From contig OY986973.1 in assembly GCA_963920575.1 (NCBI GenBank), positions 21,867,851-21,931,850 of the forward strand: a stretch of DNA of 64,000 bases. Direction: 5' to 3'. Origin of the DNA: Narthecium ossifragum (Eukaryota > Streptophyta > Magnoliopsida > Dioscoreales > Nartheciaceae). Each line of letters opens with the position of its first letter. Within the stretch, counting starts at the first letter, position 1. Position numbers and translations under genes: made by a program. Of the stretch, positions 10,401 through 22,245 are shown one piece after another. A model generated the notes under the pieces. It saw only the letters and a list, made by a program, of their open reading frames with translations. It had not been told where the DNA came from and did no database searches.

Positions 10401-13000
10401 CTTAATGTGTTGTATGTGATTATGTTCATAGATGTTACTGAATATATCACAATTTTACAAAGGACTAAGTTGAAGAAACAGATAAAAGCAAAACAAGGCA
10501 ATAAGAAACAACAATTACATGAGCTTAGGATTCAAGCAATGTGGAAACATAGCCATAAATAACTAGGAAAGCTGAGATAAAAATAGTATATGAATCATGC
10601 TCCTCGTACCGGTAAATTACTGGCACGATACATATAAGGGTGTGCTTGGTATTCTGTACCAGGCTGAAACGCATCACATCGAGAAGTATCAAGGGCTTGA
10701 AAAGTGAAAAGATGTAATCCTGGAGATTAGGTGGCTAGCTAACCATTTTGTTAACTTTAGTCTTTTGTATATACCTAGGGAATTCAATCAAGCTGCCGAT
10801 GTTGTGGCGTAGGAGATTAGGAGAGCTTTTGAGAGAGGTCAAAAGCAGTGCGCCTATGGTGGTTCTCATTAGGTTTTTCCTAGGTGATCTGGGATTGTAG
10901 CTTTGGCTTATTTTTTCAAAAAAAATTCTGAACAAAAAAAAACAAAGACTAAGATGCCAGCCCATTTGTTCTAGAATCGAATGATACTGTGTGCCAATTT
11001 TAGCTGCGATTGCTGTTGTAAAAACAGGATCCAGGAATAATAGCAGTATTAAGCCCTTAAAAAGATGAATGGCGATTACAATTTAGTTAAGGAATTAAAA
11101 GTTTTGGAACTTAATACATGGATGATCGGAACTCCGGCACCAACTAACTACTTACGACAGTTCTAACTAAAATCCAACTCATTCATACAACACTACAAGC
11201 ACCAGAAAAACGGGAACAACAAATTCAGTATTGTCTGATACAACTCAACCGAACATCAGAATCAACATATTCAGAATCACTGGTTCATGAATCAAATGAT
11301 ACGACTGAGATCACTAGATTCAGACTACTAAACACAACATAATGTATCAAGGCATATATGTTTTTGAGCTTCTAGGTTTAAAAGCTGATGTTGTAAACCA
11401 ACTTCTAACTGTACGTATTCAGAAAGGGGAAAAAACTTATCCAAACCATACCCACCCATCGTTTAGGGCTAGAACTACTGGGGCCATCTAATCCGACTCA
11501 CTCCCCTAGCTTTTGTCTCTCAATGCCAGTGTCGGCCTCATAGAGTGCTCTCACCGTTGGTGTTTTTTCTGATCCATAAGCATTTCACTGCTCCACCAGA
11601 AATTCCCTCTGCCCCTCCGTACACGGATCAGTACAAACAAGTAGCTATTTTATTTCAAATAATGAATAATCAATCTTTCAATGAGAAAAATTGAATCTTT
11701 TTTGGACGATCACAATAAACACACAAGTACTTCTACACAACTAAATGGTAAATAAGATGCAAATCACATGTAAGACCATATAGTCTAATTCAGTTAGCTA
11801 CGCTGCTGACCTGTTCTACCCCAATTTGCATAGACATTATGAAAAATGAAATTAAATGTGCACCTTCCAAGTCTAGGAGTTTTCCCTGTTGTATGCTGAT
11901 TTGATCAATCAACAGCTGCATTTGGCTTGTGCATTGGTTTTGAGCCTCCACCTGATCAATATGTTATCACAAATAGCAAGGTTACAAGATGAAACCTAAA
12001 CCATTGAGCGACAGCAGAAAAGAATTCTTGTGAACGGATGCCTCAAAATAAGTCGGGTTTCCATTTTGGCAAATATTACAAAACATATTATTTACAGCTA
12101 AATTATGTGTCAACTACATAACAAGAAAAGTTAGAAACAAGTAATTTCAAGGACATAATGTGATAAACACTAATGAAGGACAATATCAAGAAGAGAATGA
12201 TGGACTTACAGCAGATGCAAGGCGATCAGCATACTGCGATTGTGTAGCAAAAAGGCGCACCTGGAAGCAAAAAAGGGGGATGTAAAATGTTAGCCCAAAA
12301 TAAATCAGACGCACAAAATTGAGCTCTTCCGCAATAGCAAAAGATTCATTTACTTAAGAAAGGCAGGATGCATATTTAATTAAGACATCAATTTAGAATT
12401 TTAAATGTGGAAAAATTGTGGTGAAGGATAAACACTGATGCCATACAACAATAAAGTCCCTATTAGAAATGAACCAACAAATAGAACAATAATCACGATT
12501 GGCATTTAGTGATCACATCACATGCACCAAGGCTCGAGCCACATCAAGGGGCAAGAAATATCCACAAGTTCCTACACCAAGATTATGTCACCAAAACCGA
12601 ACAACAGTGAAAAGATTCACAAATTCATCTCCTGCGATCGGTATGAGACTGACAGCAACCAAGATTTCACCGGTAAAGCCATTGCGCCCGCTGTTCTAAA
12701 AGCCAGATTCCAAATACAGCACCAAACTTGGTATCGCATATTAAGAACACGATTTGGACTTAAATCCAAGTAAAACCCTAGAGGAACGAACAAACGGTAT
12801 AGATCGAGTGAGATGGGGGGAACGGTTCTTGGATGGGGGGAACAGTTCTTGGAAACGAATCAAGATTCTACCCTAGAACGATGATGCCGGGCTACCATGG
12901 CGTGTGGAGCTATAAAAGCAAGCAAAGATACCTGGATGAAGATGAAGGCGGCGGCGGCGGCGAGGAGGAGGACGCGGACGTCGCAGAAGCTCCTCGGCAT
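1478..13000 (-). CDS. GNTI (CGL1): Alpha-1,3-mannosyl-glycoprotein 2-beta-N-acetylglucosaminyltransferase (GnT-I), 18 exons
   Basis: GnT-I adds the first GlcNAc to Man5 N-glycans in the Golgi and so starts complex and hybrid glycans. Exons, high to low: 13000-12932, 12260-12210, 11951-11864, 9868-9806, 9340-9306, 9196-9120, 8986-8941, 8787-8725, 6229-6163, 6093-6025, 5929-5860, 5745-5684, 5536-5446, 5355-5262, 2975-2913, 2813-2775, 2705-2538, 1600-1478. They total 1338 nt (445 aa) and join in frame throughout; the Arabidopsis protein is of nearly the same length. Residues about 8-22 form a short cytosolic tail and signal-anchor, then a coiled stem (TQSQYADRL) and the catalytic domain with [31 protein letters not shown], the metal-binding EDD (residues 209-211), AYWDDW and [15 protein letters not shown]. 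The start is the first ATG after a TATA box. No frameshift or stop was found. Introns 3, 8 and 14 carry transposon insertions. Confidence 0.96.
1601..2537 (-). other. Apparent GC-AG intron 17 of GnT-I
   Basis: Exon 17 must end after GAATGGAAG (FEEWK) for the protein to continue with DGVPR in the last exon. The intron then begins GCAATT on the minus strand and ends ATCCAG. No GT donor nearby keeps the alignment. GC-AG introns are a known minor U2 class, usually with a stronger GCAAGT site than this one, so a sequencing error or alternative splice is possible. Confidence 0.65.
3595..4164. repeat. Tandem duplication of 285 bp in GnT-I intron 14
   Basis: Two adjacent copies, 3595-3879 and 3880-4164, read the same base for base as far as I compared them. 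The unit starts ACAGCATGCCACC and ends GTACAATTAAAG. The lack of divergence implies a very recent duplication or an assembly artefact. It has no coding content. Confidence 0.9.
4618..5103. mobile_element. Non-autonomous hAT-like element, 486 bp
   Basis: The ends are TAGAGATGGCAA and TTGCCATCCCTA, imperfect inverted repeats extending into GC-rich CCCCGCCCC blocks. Flanks are CGTGCTCA (4610-4617) and CATGCTCA (5104-5111), an 8-bp duplication with one mismatch, which fits hAT. There is no transposase. It sits in GnT-I intron 14. Confidence 0.8.
5356..5445 (-). other. U12-type AT-AC intron 13 of GnT-I
   Basis: On the minus strand this 90-nt intron begins ATATCCTTTT, matching the U12 5' splice consensus, and ends CATAC. 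A branch-point match, TCCTTGAC, lies at 5373-5366 with its A 11 nt from the 3' end, the spacing required of minor-spliceosome introns. Splicing here joins PKWPKA to YWDDW, as expected for the family. No U2-type GT-AG pair gives this frame. Confidence 0.9.
6340..7245. repeat. Possible inverted-repeat transposon with C-runs in GnT-I intron 8
   Basis: The left part (GCCGTTGGCTTTTCGGC near 6370) and the right part (GCCGCAAAGCCAACG near 7210) are imperfect inverted copies, each next to a C-run and an ATATCGGTAT-like word. The centre is pyrimidine-rich, and a block of about 70 bp (AACATATCTAACA) is repeated at 7027 and 7092. No clear target duplication was found, so the limits are approximate. Confidence 0.35.
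7343..7857. mobile_element. Non-autonomous hAT-like element, 515 bp
   Basis: It starts TAGGGGTGGCAATCC and ends TTAACACCCCTA, an inverted end shared with the element at 59140. The flanks CTTACACG and CGTACGCC match at 5 of 8 positions, a worn duplication. The interior has GAGCTCG-type repeats and a long C-run at about 7592, with no protein. It lies in GnT-I intron 8. Confidence 0.6.
10702..10945 (+). pseudogene. LINE (L1-type) RNase H remnant in GnT-I intron 3
   Basis: The plus strand reads [20 protein letters not shown] then [10 protein letters not shown]. This matches the plant LINE RNase H tail, where the IPRE..N..AD motif is typical. A stop follows, then about 100 bp and two A-rich runs near 10917-10945 that look like the poly(A) end. 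It is a short 5'-truncated fossil. The call rests on motif recognition only. Confidence 0.6.
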
Positions 13001-13086
13001 GCTCGCTTCGCTCAGAGATCCGACGATATCCACACAAAACCCTGGAATGGATTCTACTTCTCTTCGAACTCACTCGAGACCCGAAA

Positions 13087-13103
13087 CTATATATATAATA
13101 AGA
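13087..13103 (-). promoter_or_regulatory. TATA box of the GnT-I gene
   Basis: The minus strand reads TCTTATTATATATATAG about 90-100 nt upstream of the GnT-I ATG at 13000, with nothing coding between them. Position and composition suit a core promoter. The transcription start should lie about 30 nt downstream, near 13060. Confidence 0.65.
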
Positions 13104-13304
13104 TCTCTTCGCCGCTGGAGGAGTGGGGCGTCTTCGTTTCGCGAGAGGACCGACGACCCTTTTAACGGTGGCCGGAGACTTGGGCTTCCAAAATAATCGA
13201 GCCGTTCAAGCTCGGCTCGACCGGGTTCGACCAATGACCAACTGTCTTGGGCAGGATGGCTCGATCTAATTGGCTCGGCTCGAAATGCAACTACTTTTAG
13301 AAGA

Positions 13305-13496
13305 GGGTCGTTTTATCTACACCGCTCTAATTACTAAGGACATCGCCCATTTTTTTATTTCCTAAACTACCCTTGTCTTCAACCTCCCTCCCTCTCTCTC
13401 TCTCCCACTGGCCTTGCCCGTCGCCGACCTACAACCCCGACGTCGCCCCCACCGGCCTGCTCTCTGTCGCCGAACACCATGCCCGAAGCCACTGCC

Positions 13497-13534
<38 letters not shown>

Positions 13535-14224
13535 CGATCTCCCTCGTGGATCTCTCCGGGCGGCCAAATTTAGCCTACCTGCAACCTCCCGAAGCCCTCA
13601 CCTCTTTCCCCCTCTTTCTCCCTCTATCTCGCCCCCCCTCTCTCTCTCTCTCTCTCCCGTCGGAGCAGTTCAGTTTTTAAAAACCGAACTACTGTGTTTT
13701 TTTCAGTTTTTAAAAACCGAATCTTTTAGTTTTTAATAAAGAAGGCAGTGTTCGGCTTTAAAAAATCAAACTTTTGGTTTCTGTTCGGATATAAAAAGTC
13801 GAACATGTAGTTAATGTTCGGTTTTTAAAAGTCGACTTAGTGTTCGGGTTTTAAAAATCGAAAGTGTGCTTAATGTTTGGTTTTTAAAAATCGAACTTGT
13901 ACTTAATGTTCGGTTTTTAAAAACCGAGCGTTTGCTTAATCTTCGGTTTTTAAAAGTCGAACAATAAGCAGTCGAAGACGGCGACTTGATTCTTGAAGGG
14001 GCGATGACGGAGAGAGTGGTGGTGGTGGGGGGGGGGGGGGGGGGGGGGGAGAGATTGGGAAAAGAGGAGGTTGAAGATGTCTGGCGTTGAGGAGGTTGAC
14101 GGTGGGGTGGAGAGCGTGAGAGAGGGAGATTTGGAGAGAGGGAGGTAGGGGATGAGGGTAGTTTAGGGAAAACAAAAAAATCACGGTGTCCTTAGACATT
14201 TTCGCGGTGTAGATAGAGCCACCC
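13305..14224. mobile_element. Non-autonomous Mutator-like element, 920 bp
   Basis: Inverted ends of about 72 bp (13305-13376 and 14153-14224) share the core ATCTACACCG and TAAGGACA and end at a common TAAACTACCCT. Flanks TTTAGAAGA (13296-13304) and TTTAGAATA (14225-14233) are a 9-bp duplication with one mismatch, the Mutator signature. The interior has CT runs, a G-run at 14029-14049 and a palindromic tandem array, but no transposase. It separates the GnT-I promoter from the viral relic and could influence that promoter. Confidence 0.8.
13665..13970. repeat. Array of short palindromic repeats inside the Mutator-like element
   Basis: About eight to ten units of the form GTTCGGTTTTTAAAAACCGA, each nearly self-complementary, are spaced roughly 30-40 bp apart with linkers such as TTTGTGCTTAAT. 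Each could form a small hairpin. They are specific to this element within the window. Confidence 0.8.
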
Positions 14225-14238
14225 TTTAGAATATCAAA

Positions 14239-14533
14239 CATGGCTCTCATACCAATCAATTGCAGGATCATAAAAGTTAAGAAAATGAAAAAGATATTAG
14301 TTAGAATCTAATATCTAAAAGACTAGCGCTCAATGCTAATGATTTATCGAAACATCAAAAGGTAAAACTGGACGATTACAATTTTGACTTTTTATTCCAA
14401 TTTGGAATCTTTTAACCATTAATTTTAAAATCCGCGTCTTGCGGGCTCAACCATTTGGAATCTTCTGTCGACAATTTTGCATTTATTGTCACGGGGGCTC
14501 CACCATTTCATGTGCTTGATATTTTACCGTCGT
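14239..14533 (-). other. Intergenic region and tRNA-Met primer site of an endogenous pararetrovirus
   Basis: On the minus strand TGGTATGAGAGCCATG (about 14254-14239) differs by one base from the initiator-tRNA-Met primer-binding sequence that marks the start of plant pararetrovirus genomes (Caulimoviridae). It lies just downstream of the viral ORF relic on the same strand, as expected for a circular genome. The 280 bp between them is non-coding and AT-rich. The Mutator-like element begins a few bases beyond. Confidence 0.7.
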
Positions 14534-15488
14534 TTAAGTGGTATTGATGATTAGTCCCTCTCTATGACTTCTGGCTGCTGGAACTCGGATTCGTGGTCGA
14601 TTCTTTGCTGGGAATAATTGGTTCTTGAAGTAGATTTTGCCAGAATTCTCCAAGTTCTTCGTCATTAGGATCATGCGCATCGTGCATGATGCTGCTAGAG
14701 GTTCTATCAGATACCTCAAAAGTATCAGTTATTTGTTTTTTCATATGATCTAGGCATTTTTGCCTAATTTCCACTTCTGAAGCTTGAGGATATTTCCTCT
14801 TCAACATTCTTTTTACTTTGGCAAAGGGATTCTCTGCATGTACCTCCTGAGAAATATTTTGATCAAGAATTTCTTGATTCTTCTGGAAGATTTCTTTGAT
14901 TTCTTCAACCTTTTGATTCACATCATTTTTTTCCCTCCATTTAATGTGGAATTTTCTTTTAAGACAAGGAAGATGAGAATTATCATATACTTTCTCCACA
15001 GTGAATTTCCAGATCCAGGGAATTTCTGTTTCTTTAAAAAAGTATAGTTGGCATAATCCTTCCATCATTTCTTCTTCACTCATTAGTGAATAACAGGGTG
15101 CGATTCGACCCATTGATTGTATAATTTTACAATAGGTTCCGGCAAAATTGCCAGATCAGCTCCAAACTTGGACCACTAATCGTAAAACCAAGTGAGTAAT
15201 TCAATTTTGAGAATTTCAGGACATAATTTAAAAAACCAAGTATGCTTGAACTTTGGATTATAAAAGCAAAATACTTGATAAAAAGCATGTTGGTAGTCCC
15301 AGTAATTGAAAGTGCCAATTTCTCTGCCAATCTTTATTTGAATGGTTTTGTGGGTACTCAGACTCCACTCTCTTGGAGATAGTACATTTTTAATTGTGCA
15401 CTTGCTATAAGCTGGTGTTTGTTTAACATCAACATTGGGATGTGTATGCTCAAAAAGTACCTTTTGAGCCAATATGGCTTGCATCCAG
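14534..15488 (-). pseudogene. Endogenous caulimovirid second ORF, 3' part (degraded)
   Basis: Minus-strand frames at 15484-15176 and 15113-14562, separated by a stop and a frame change, carry NVLSPREWSLSTHK, FNYWDYQHAFYQVF and NPKFKHTWFFKL. I associate these motifs with a protein found beside the polymerase in endogenous, florendovirus-like plant pararetroviruses. The last part is hydrophilic and Ser-rich. The function is unknown to me. The 5' part of this ORF resumes at 29073, because a solo LTR split it. It has several stops and is not functional. Confidence 0.65.
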
Positions 15489-16218
15489 TGTCACACCCCG
15501 ACCCAGAAAACCCATCCGGGCCGAGGCGTGAGGGTTCCTACTCTACTCAATCATCACTGACGTGTTTATAATAAAAAAAATAACTAAACTAACAATTGAT
15601 CTAGGGTCAATATAAAATTTCAATTATAATTCAAGATTATGATACAATATTTAATCCTCAAAATCCTTACATAAATAAATTATATATTTAAATAATTCAT
15701 TAAGATCGAATGAACCCCAAGTCCTCGAACACCTCCAAAGCTGACACGCCACCATGTGCCTGTCCAGTTGGGATCTATAGAAGAAGAGTTGACGTCTACA
15801 CATGCAAAATGCAGCTCGGGTAGGAGTGAGCAATAATTATTTAAATTATACATTTAAATAATTCATTAAGATCGAATGAACCCCAAGTCATCGAATACCT
15901 CTAAAGCCGACGCACCACCATGTGCCTGTCCAGTTGGGATCTACACAAAAAGAGTTGACGTCTGCACCTGCAAAATGCAGCTCGGGTAGGAGTGAGCAAT
16001 AAGCTCAACATGATTCTATGCTACGACACTCACAAAGTAAGGAGGGAACTGATAACGCGTGAAAAGTGCACAAATCGCCCCTTTAACTAGGTCCTGTTAG
16101 CCTCCGAGCAATGCTATTTTTATGGTCTATGGTACATTTCAGGTATAAGAGCCTTCAACAAAGGTTAGGTCAAGTTTAAAGCTAAAACGAAGCTATTCTG
16201 GCAATTCTGCGCAACTCA

Positions 16219-16535
16219 GATCGATCTGACATCCAAAGGAGATCGATCTGACTATTCTAGCAAGAAGCGGTCCAACTGAAGCAAAGAAGATCGATCTCAA
16301 TACAAGCAGATCGATCTACTTTCCTGCCGCAGGCGTGACAGAGAGTTAAATAAAAGCACTTCCCAACGGGATCGATCCGAGACAAGCCAGATCGATCCGA
16401 ACCTGGAGACCCTAGTCAGCCGTGGAAAGAAGATTGATCCGTTTTTCCAAGGAGATCGATCTTGGTCGGGCAAAATCCAGATCCTGAGTTCACGGACGAA
16501 AAAGATCGATCCGTTTTCCAAAGGGGATCGATCTC
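16219..16535. repeat. GATCGATC word cluster in the U3 part of LTR B
   Basis: Nine or ten occurrences of GATCGATC followed by T or C (for example GATCGATCTGAC and GATCGATCCGAG) are spaced 20-60 bp apart, upstream of the LTR TATA box. The intervening sequence is not repeated. Confidence 0.9.
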
Positions 16536-17164
16536 TTTTGGCGCTGCGGGAAAAATAAAGGGCTGAGATCTAATCCGAGTTAGGGTTTTACAAAAGCCTA
16601 TAAATAGACCTTGTTTGAGGGATTTGAGGGAGCCTTCGATGGCCGAATTTTCTTCATCTCTTAGGGTTTCTCTTAGTTTCTTTTCCACAAATTAGGTTAG
16701 ATCTTTGGTGGAAGATTCATGGGTGGAGCGCGGCGACAACCTTCATCGACGGATCTCCTTCCTAAGATAGTAACTAATATCTATTCAAGGGATTTCTATG
16801 ATGTATTAGAGAATCTATCTAGGGATTCCTATGGATTGGAGCATGTATTCTTTTGATGGTTTTTAATGGATTAATCTTTTATTGGTATATTTTTTTGGTG
16901 TCGATTTACATGGTGGATGAATGATTTCTTCTATTGTGCCCTAGATCTAGGTCTTGTGCATGTTAGAGGCTAGGATTGGGATCGTTTCATGATGCTTTCA
17001 TGCTAGAACCATGTTTGATCTATGTTTATGAATCTTAAACCCTAGATTAAGATTATAGAAGTGCTAGAACCACTACCTTGGTGCTAAAACCACTGAGACC
17101 TATATTCTTAAGTTATCATTCGTTCCTTATTATTATTGATGTGGCAACCTCCACTACAACAAAA

Positions 17165-17640
17165 GTGATCTATGGCAACAGTCACCAGGCAACATGGTTA
17201 AAACTGTTGCAAATAATGGTCATAGACAACGGTTAATGTCTGCTGCTTATAACGTTAGTGCAACGATATGACAACTGTTGTCTTTTATTATATTCGGCAA
17301 CGGTTAACGAAACTGTTGACTAATACTTTCAACTTTGACAACAGTTTTTTCTTGTATTGCCTAAACTCACATTTTTAATCAACGGTTAGTGTAGCCGTTG
17401 CTTAATAGTGTCCACTTAGGCAACAGTTTTTGTTCTGTCACCTAAACTCACATTTTTAGACAACGTTTTTTAGAACTGTTGCCTAATACTGTCATTTTAG
17501 GTAACGGTTTTTTTATCTGTCACATAAAACCGCAATTTTAGACAATAGTTTCTTCTTTTGTTGCCTACATTCATATTATATGCAATGGTTTTCCGGGTGT
17601 TCCCTTCTATGTCTTTGTTTGTAGCAGTTTTTTTTCTATA
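17165..17640. repeat. CACTA 5' subterminal repeats
   Basis: Repeated words such as GGCAACAGTT, CAACGGTTA and ACTGTTGCCTAA recur about every 40-60 bp. In En/Spm these are binding sites of the TNPA protein and are needed for excision; here that role is inferred from position. Confidence 0.85.
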
Positions 17641-19944
17641 ATTTTCAAATTCATATTTTTCTAGCAATAGTTTTAAATTTCATTTCCAAAAGTTATTTTC
17701 AATTATTTTAAGTTTCATTTCCTAACCTTTTTCATAGGAATTGTTATTTAATTGGTAGTCATTGTTTGAAAATCATGAAGTTGTTTCCTTTGTGAATTCT
17801 AGCGGTTGGATGTAAATACTCATGATAGTTGACATTATGCGTAAGGTATCCCAAATTTTGTATATCAGGGGCCGGATCATATTGCACTATAGCATTTTAG
17901 CTAGCTAGCTAAAACACTAGCTAGTTTTACTAGTTTTAGTATAGTTTGGGTATAATTGGCATTCAGTTGTGCATAAGGTGCCATGGATTCTATCGGTGAA
18001 ACAATCATATTGTGCGCGCTAATTAAATGAGTGGAATACAGGGGCCAAACTTACTTAACCTATTTTGTCCAATTGCGTGATCACATGTATAGATTATTAT
18101 AATGGGTATAAATAGGACCATATTTTTGCCCAATGAAGCCAAACACTAGCTAGCTTGTATAAGCTCAAGCCGTGTATTATATACGTATAAGCTAGCTCGA
18201 GTTCGAGCTTCATAACTAAACTTGAACTCATATCGAGTACATGGTCACACGAGCTCGATTTGCAAACTTGTTAAAGTCTGTCCAGTCGAGGGGAATTTAA
18301 GTCGAACTTGAGCTATATATATGTATATTTATGTTACATATGCATATGATATAAAAAATTTACTATGGGTAACTAAGCCGGTTTACTAATAACAATATTC
18401 TTGATTTTGAGCTCAAATTAGATTGTATTGAACGTTGAAGGCCAAATATGCAAGCCAAACACGAGTCAATTCAACTCAATTTGACTCAACCTACTAGTGC
18501 GTCATATTAAATTTAAGTGACTCAGCTTATTATGCTAACCAAAGTCGAGCTCATTTACTAGCGCCGTTTCTAAAATCGCATTAATAAATCTTGCCGGCGC
18601 GTTGCTAATTAATGACGAGCGCCGTTTCTAAATTTGCTCGGGAAACCAAGTGAAAAGGGCGCGCTTTCTGTCCCCTTGTACTTCTCTATTCGGGACACCC
18701 AAGAAAAGCTAGGGTTTTCTTCTCTCCCCTCTTCCACTCGGGAAACCCAAGGAAAAAACTGGTTTTAGTTCTCCTCCTCTCTTCCACCCCTACTCTCTCT
18801 ACGGGAAGCCCAAGGAAGGTGGAAGCTAGGGATTTTGGGTATATATCACCCCATCTATTATTGTTTTTTCCATCTTTAAGAACTTGGCATCTAGTGCATC
18901 TCCTTATCAACCAATAGACTTTGGGTATGTTTCAATAAGGGTGTTTTTGTTTGTTTATGGCTATAGTAGGGCTCTTTAATCTATGGTCCTTTCCTAGTCG
19001 TAGCTTCCTCAATCTAACTACAGCTTGACCTATTAAATCTGTTAGGAATGTGATAAATGGGTCTATTGTGTTGGCTATGGGATTTACTTATCAATTTCAA
19101 GTGGTAAATGATAAATTAAACCATGTGATCCATGTGCCCATTCATTTTCATAAAAGATTGGTACTCTGTGACGAAGAAAGAGTTGATCCACCTAGTTTTT
19201 TGAGAAGAAAGAAAAGACTAGATTTTTTAATTGTATATGGTACATATATAGTTATAGTATCCAACCTTCCCAAGAATAAGATACTCTTTGAGCCTGCTTT
19301 TATGCCTTTTGCTTTAGTTTCTTGACTCTATCTTGGTTTTTTTCAAATCTTCAACTGATACTTTTTAGTTGGCTGACAAGTGCTCAATGCTCTGTAGCCT
19401 ATCTCCTTGTGTTATAGTAATAGATACTCTCATTCTAGCTCATTCAAGCTATAAGATTTTACAAGATTGATCACAATGACTCCTCATAATTGATTTTTTT
19501 GCTACTGTTCAGGTTTAGTAATTGTAAAGATAAGTCATCAATTGGTAATATGAAAGCTATCAACATAGAAGACAAGAATAAGGTAATATACTGTGCTTTC
19601 ATTGCTCAATCCTGGGCTATCTTCTTCTGGTAATGCTTTCATTTCAAAGGTGGTTTGAAAACGGGAATGAATTAACTATCAATTGTTGTGATCAGCAAAC
19701 CTTTTGCTTTTTGATGGATGTTTTCTAGATGTGTCCAATGTCTGATGGTATTGCATATGGTTTTCAGTTCAACCCCAATTACTTGACTATGAGTCAACTT
19801 CAACCCCAATTACTTGACTATGAGTCAACTTCAACCCCAATTACTTGCTTTTTAACTTTTTATTAAAAATTGAGATGTTATGCATGTTTTCTTCTATAGA
19901 ACTGATTCTTTTACCCATTTTTCTCTCGTCCAGTAAGTTTCCCA
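17641..19944. other. CACTA 5' non-coding interior
   Basis: No recognisable exon. Around 18686-18835 a leader-like stretch repeats CGGGAAACCCAAGGAA-type words. At 19769-19850 a 32-bp unit (TTCAACCCCAATTACTTG at its start) is present 2.6 times in tandem. An open frame at 19050-19325 has no similarity I recognise and is not called. Confidence 0.6.
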
Positions 19945-22245
19945 ATGGATAAGAGTTGGATTCAAATGCCAAGAGATTGTGATGAATACATGAATGGTGT
20001 TGAACAATTTCTTGAACATGCCTTTTCTATTGCTGCTTTGGATGGGCAAATTTTATGCCCTTGTGTCAAATGTGTCAATCATTATTGGTATCATCGAGAT
20101 GAAGTTTACAACCATTTGATATCTAAGGGCTTTAACAAGGGATACACTGTTTGGGTTTTCCATGGAGAGGGGCCGTCATCTTCAAGGATGAACATTGATG
20201 ATCAATTTGGAGGATACGACGGGGATAGATATGATAATATAGATGAGTTGCTAAATGAGAGATTTAGAAATCCAACTGAAGGGCCTAATGAAGAAGCTAA
20301 AAAGTTTTACAAACTAATTGAAGAAGCCGGGCAAGAGTTGTATCCAGGCTGCAAGAATTTCTCAAGACTTTCCTTTACTGTTCGGCTATACCTTTTGAAG
20401 TGTCTTTATGGATGGAGTAACGCATCGTTTACTGCTCTTGTACAATTATTGAAAGAGGCAATGCCTGAATTACAAATTCCAGATTCATTTAACAAGGCAA
20501 AGAATATGGTGAAGGATCTAGGTTCTTACTACACTAAGATTGATGCATGTCCGAACGACTGTATGCTTTATTGGAAGGAGTACCAGACAGCAACAAGCTG
20601 TCATGTATGTGGTACTTCAAGGTGGAAAATGAATGAGGACACTGAAGGCAATGGTAGTGACAAAAGTGCTACCAAATCGCGTAAAATTTCAGCCAAGGTA
20701 TTGAGGCACTTTCCTTTAATACCAAGACTGAAAATGATGTTCATGTCATCCAAAACTGCTGGATCAATGCAGTGGCATCAAAATGAACGTACAAGAGATG
20801 GAATCTTAAGGCATCCGGCTGATGGCCAAGCATGGAGGAACTTTGATTCAGTGCACCCTGAATTTGCACTTGATCCTCGTAATGTTAGACTTGGATTGGC
20901 CAGCGATGGCTTTAATCCTTTCCGGACTATGAGTATTGCTCATAGTACATGGCCAGTGATTTTAGTTCCATATAATCTACCACCATGGATGTGTATGAAG
21001 CCTGAATATACTATGCTTTCATTGCTCATTTCTGGCCCATCTTCTCCTGGAAATGATATAGATATATATCTACAACCCTTAATTGAGGAGTTGAATGAGT
21101 TGTGGCAATTTGGGGTTGAAACTTATGACGCCATGGCTAACCAAACATTCCAAATGCGTGCTGCTTTATTATGGACTATCAATGACTTCCCGGCTTATGC
21201 CATGTTATCTGGGTGGAGCACTAAAGGAAGGTTGGCATGCCCTTCTTGCAATACATTTACGCTGGATCTCATCTTGTGGACTCAAATACATCGATATATA
21301 CTCTTCAATTGTGATGAGGTTTCTGAATACATTAGGTAATGTGACTACTAGACTTGTTATGTTCATTTTACACTCTAATTATACATATTGAGCTCATGTT
21401 AATACTTTTTTATCTTTTAATGCAGTGAGCATGAGAATCTTATTAGCAACCAGTCTAAAAAAAGAAAATGGCATAAAGCTCGAAATCATAGTCAAACTTT
21501 CATCGAATGGTTTGAAACACGTGTGCAAAATGATGATGTCTCCGATCATATTAAGCACCTCTCAGCTGGTCCAAATTTTGTAGCAAGGGCGTACTCTGGA
21601 TTTGCAATTAATGGGTATAGATTTCATACAAGGCAACATGATGCGAGGTGTAAAACACAAAATAGTGGAGTGACATTGACAGCACTGACTTCTAGTTATG
21701 CAAGCTCAAAAGATAACAATCCAGTTGTCTGAGATGTTCACTATTATGGAGTTATACAACAAATAATTGAACTAGACTATTATGGGCATTTTAAGACTAC
21801 AGTTTTTAAATGTGATTGGTTTGAAATGGAGAAAGATGATTATGGGCTGACTCGTGTAAATTTCAAGAAATTGTGCTATTTAGATGATCCTATTGTCTTG
21901 GCTTCTCAAGTACATCAATGTTTTTATGTGCAAGATCCTTTTCACTTAGATTGGCACTATGCTATGAAAAAAGTCCCTAGAGATTTATTTGATATGAAAG
22001 AGCAATCCGATTCAAATTTTGAAGGAGAGGAAATCTGGAGCGAACCAAGTGATTTTATTCTGGATACTAGTGTGGGCTTTGATATTGAAGATATTGAGTG
22101 GTGTAGGGAAGATATACCTGCAACAATTGTTGATACACCCATCCAAATCTTACAACCTCACCAAAATGAAGAGTATGGAGATGAAGAAGCTAATGTTAGT
22201 GATGAAGATGAAGGAGACGACTATGACTTTGTCGAAGGTTTATAA
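19945..22245 (+). pseudogene. TNP2-type CACTA transposase, internally deleted
   Basis: Exon 1 (19945-21336) encodes the N-terminal transposase-associated domain (MDKSWIQMPRD, CPCVKCVNHYW, HLISKGF) and the start of the tnp2 domain (GWSNASFTALVQLL, CPNDCMLYWKEY, CHVCGTSRWK, GSMQWHQNE, WPVILVPYNLPPWMCMKPEY, GRLACPSCN). The protein then jumps from CPSCNTFTLD to YILFNCDEVSEYIR, which in full-length relatives lies several hundred residues later, so the DDE catalytic middle is gone. After an intron (acceptor ending at 21425) the C-terminal region continues (EWFETRV, YSGFAINGYRFHT, VHQCFYVQDP) to 22245 with an in-frame TGA at 21730. It cannot encode active transposase. Confidence 0.9.

Noticed and set aside
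1478..13000. GnT-I as a pseudogene because its coding pieces are scattered over 11.5 kb
   Set aside because: All 18 exons join in frame with usable splice sites and give a full-length 445-aa protein; the size comes from introns enlarged by transposons.
12833..13196. Plus-strand frames over the start of GnT-I
   Set aside because: They are shadows of the minus-strand first exon and its leader.
16219..16535. A CRISPR-like array suggested by regularly recurring GATCGATC words
   Set aside because: The sequence is plant nuclear DNA, the repeated core is only 8-12 bp, and spacing is irregular.
19050..19325. A 91-aa plus-strand frame inside the CACTA element
   Set aside because: There is no similarity to known transposon proteins, no supporting splice context, and similar AT-rich frames occur by chance.
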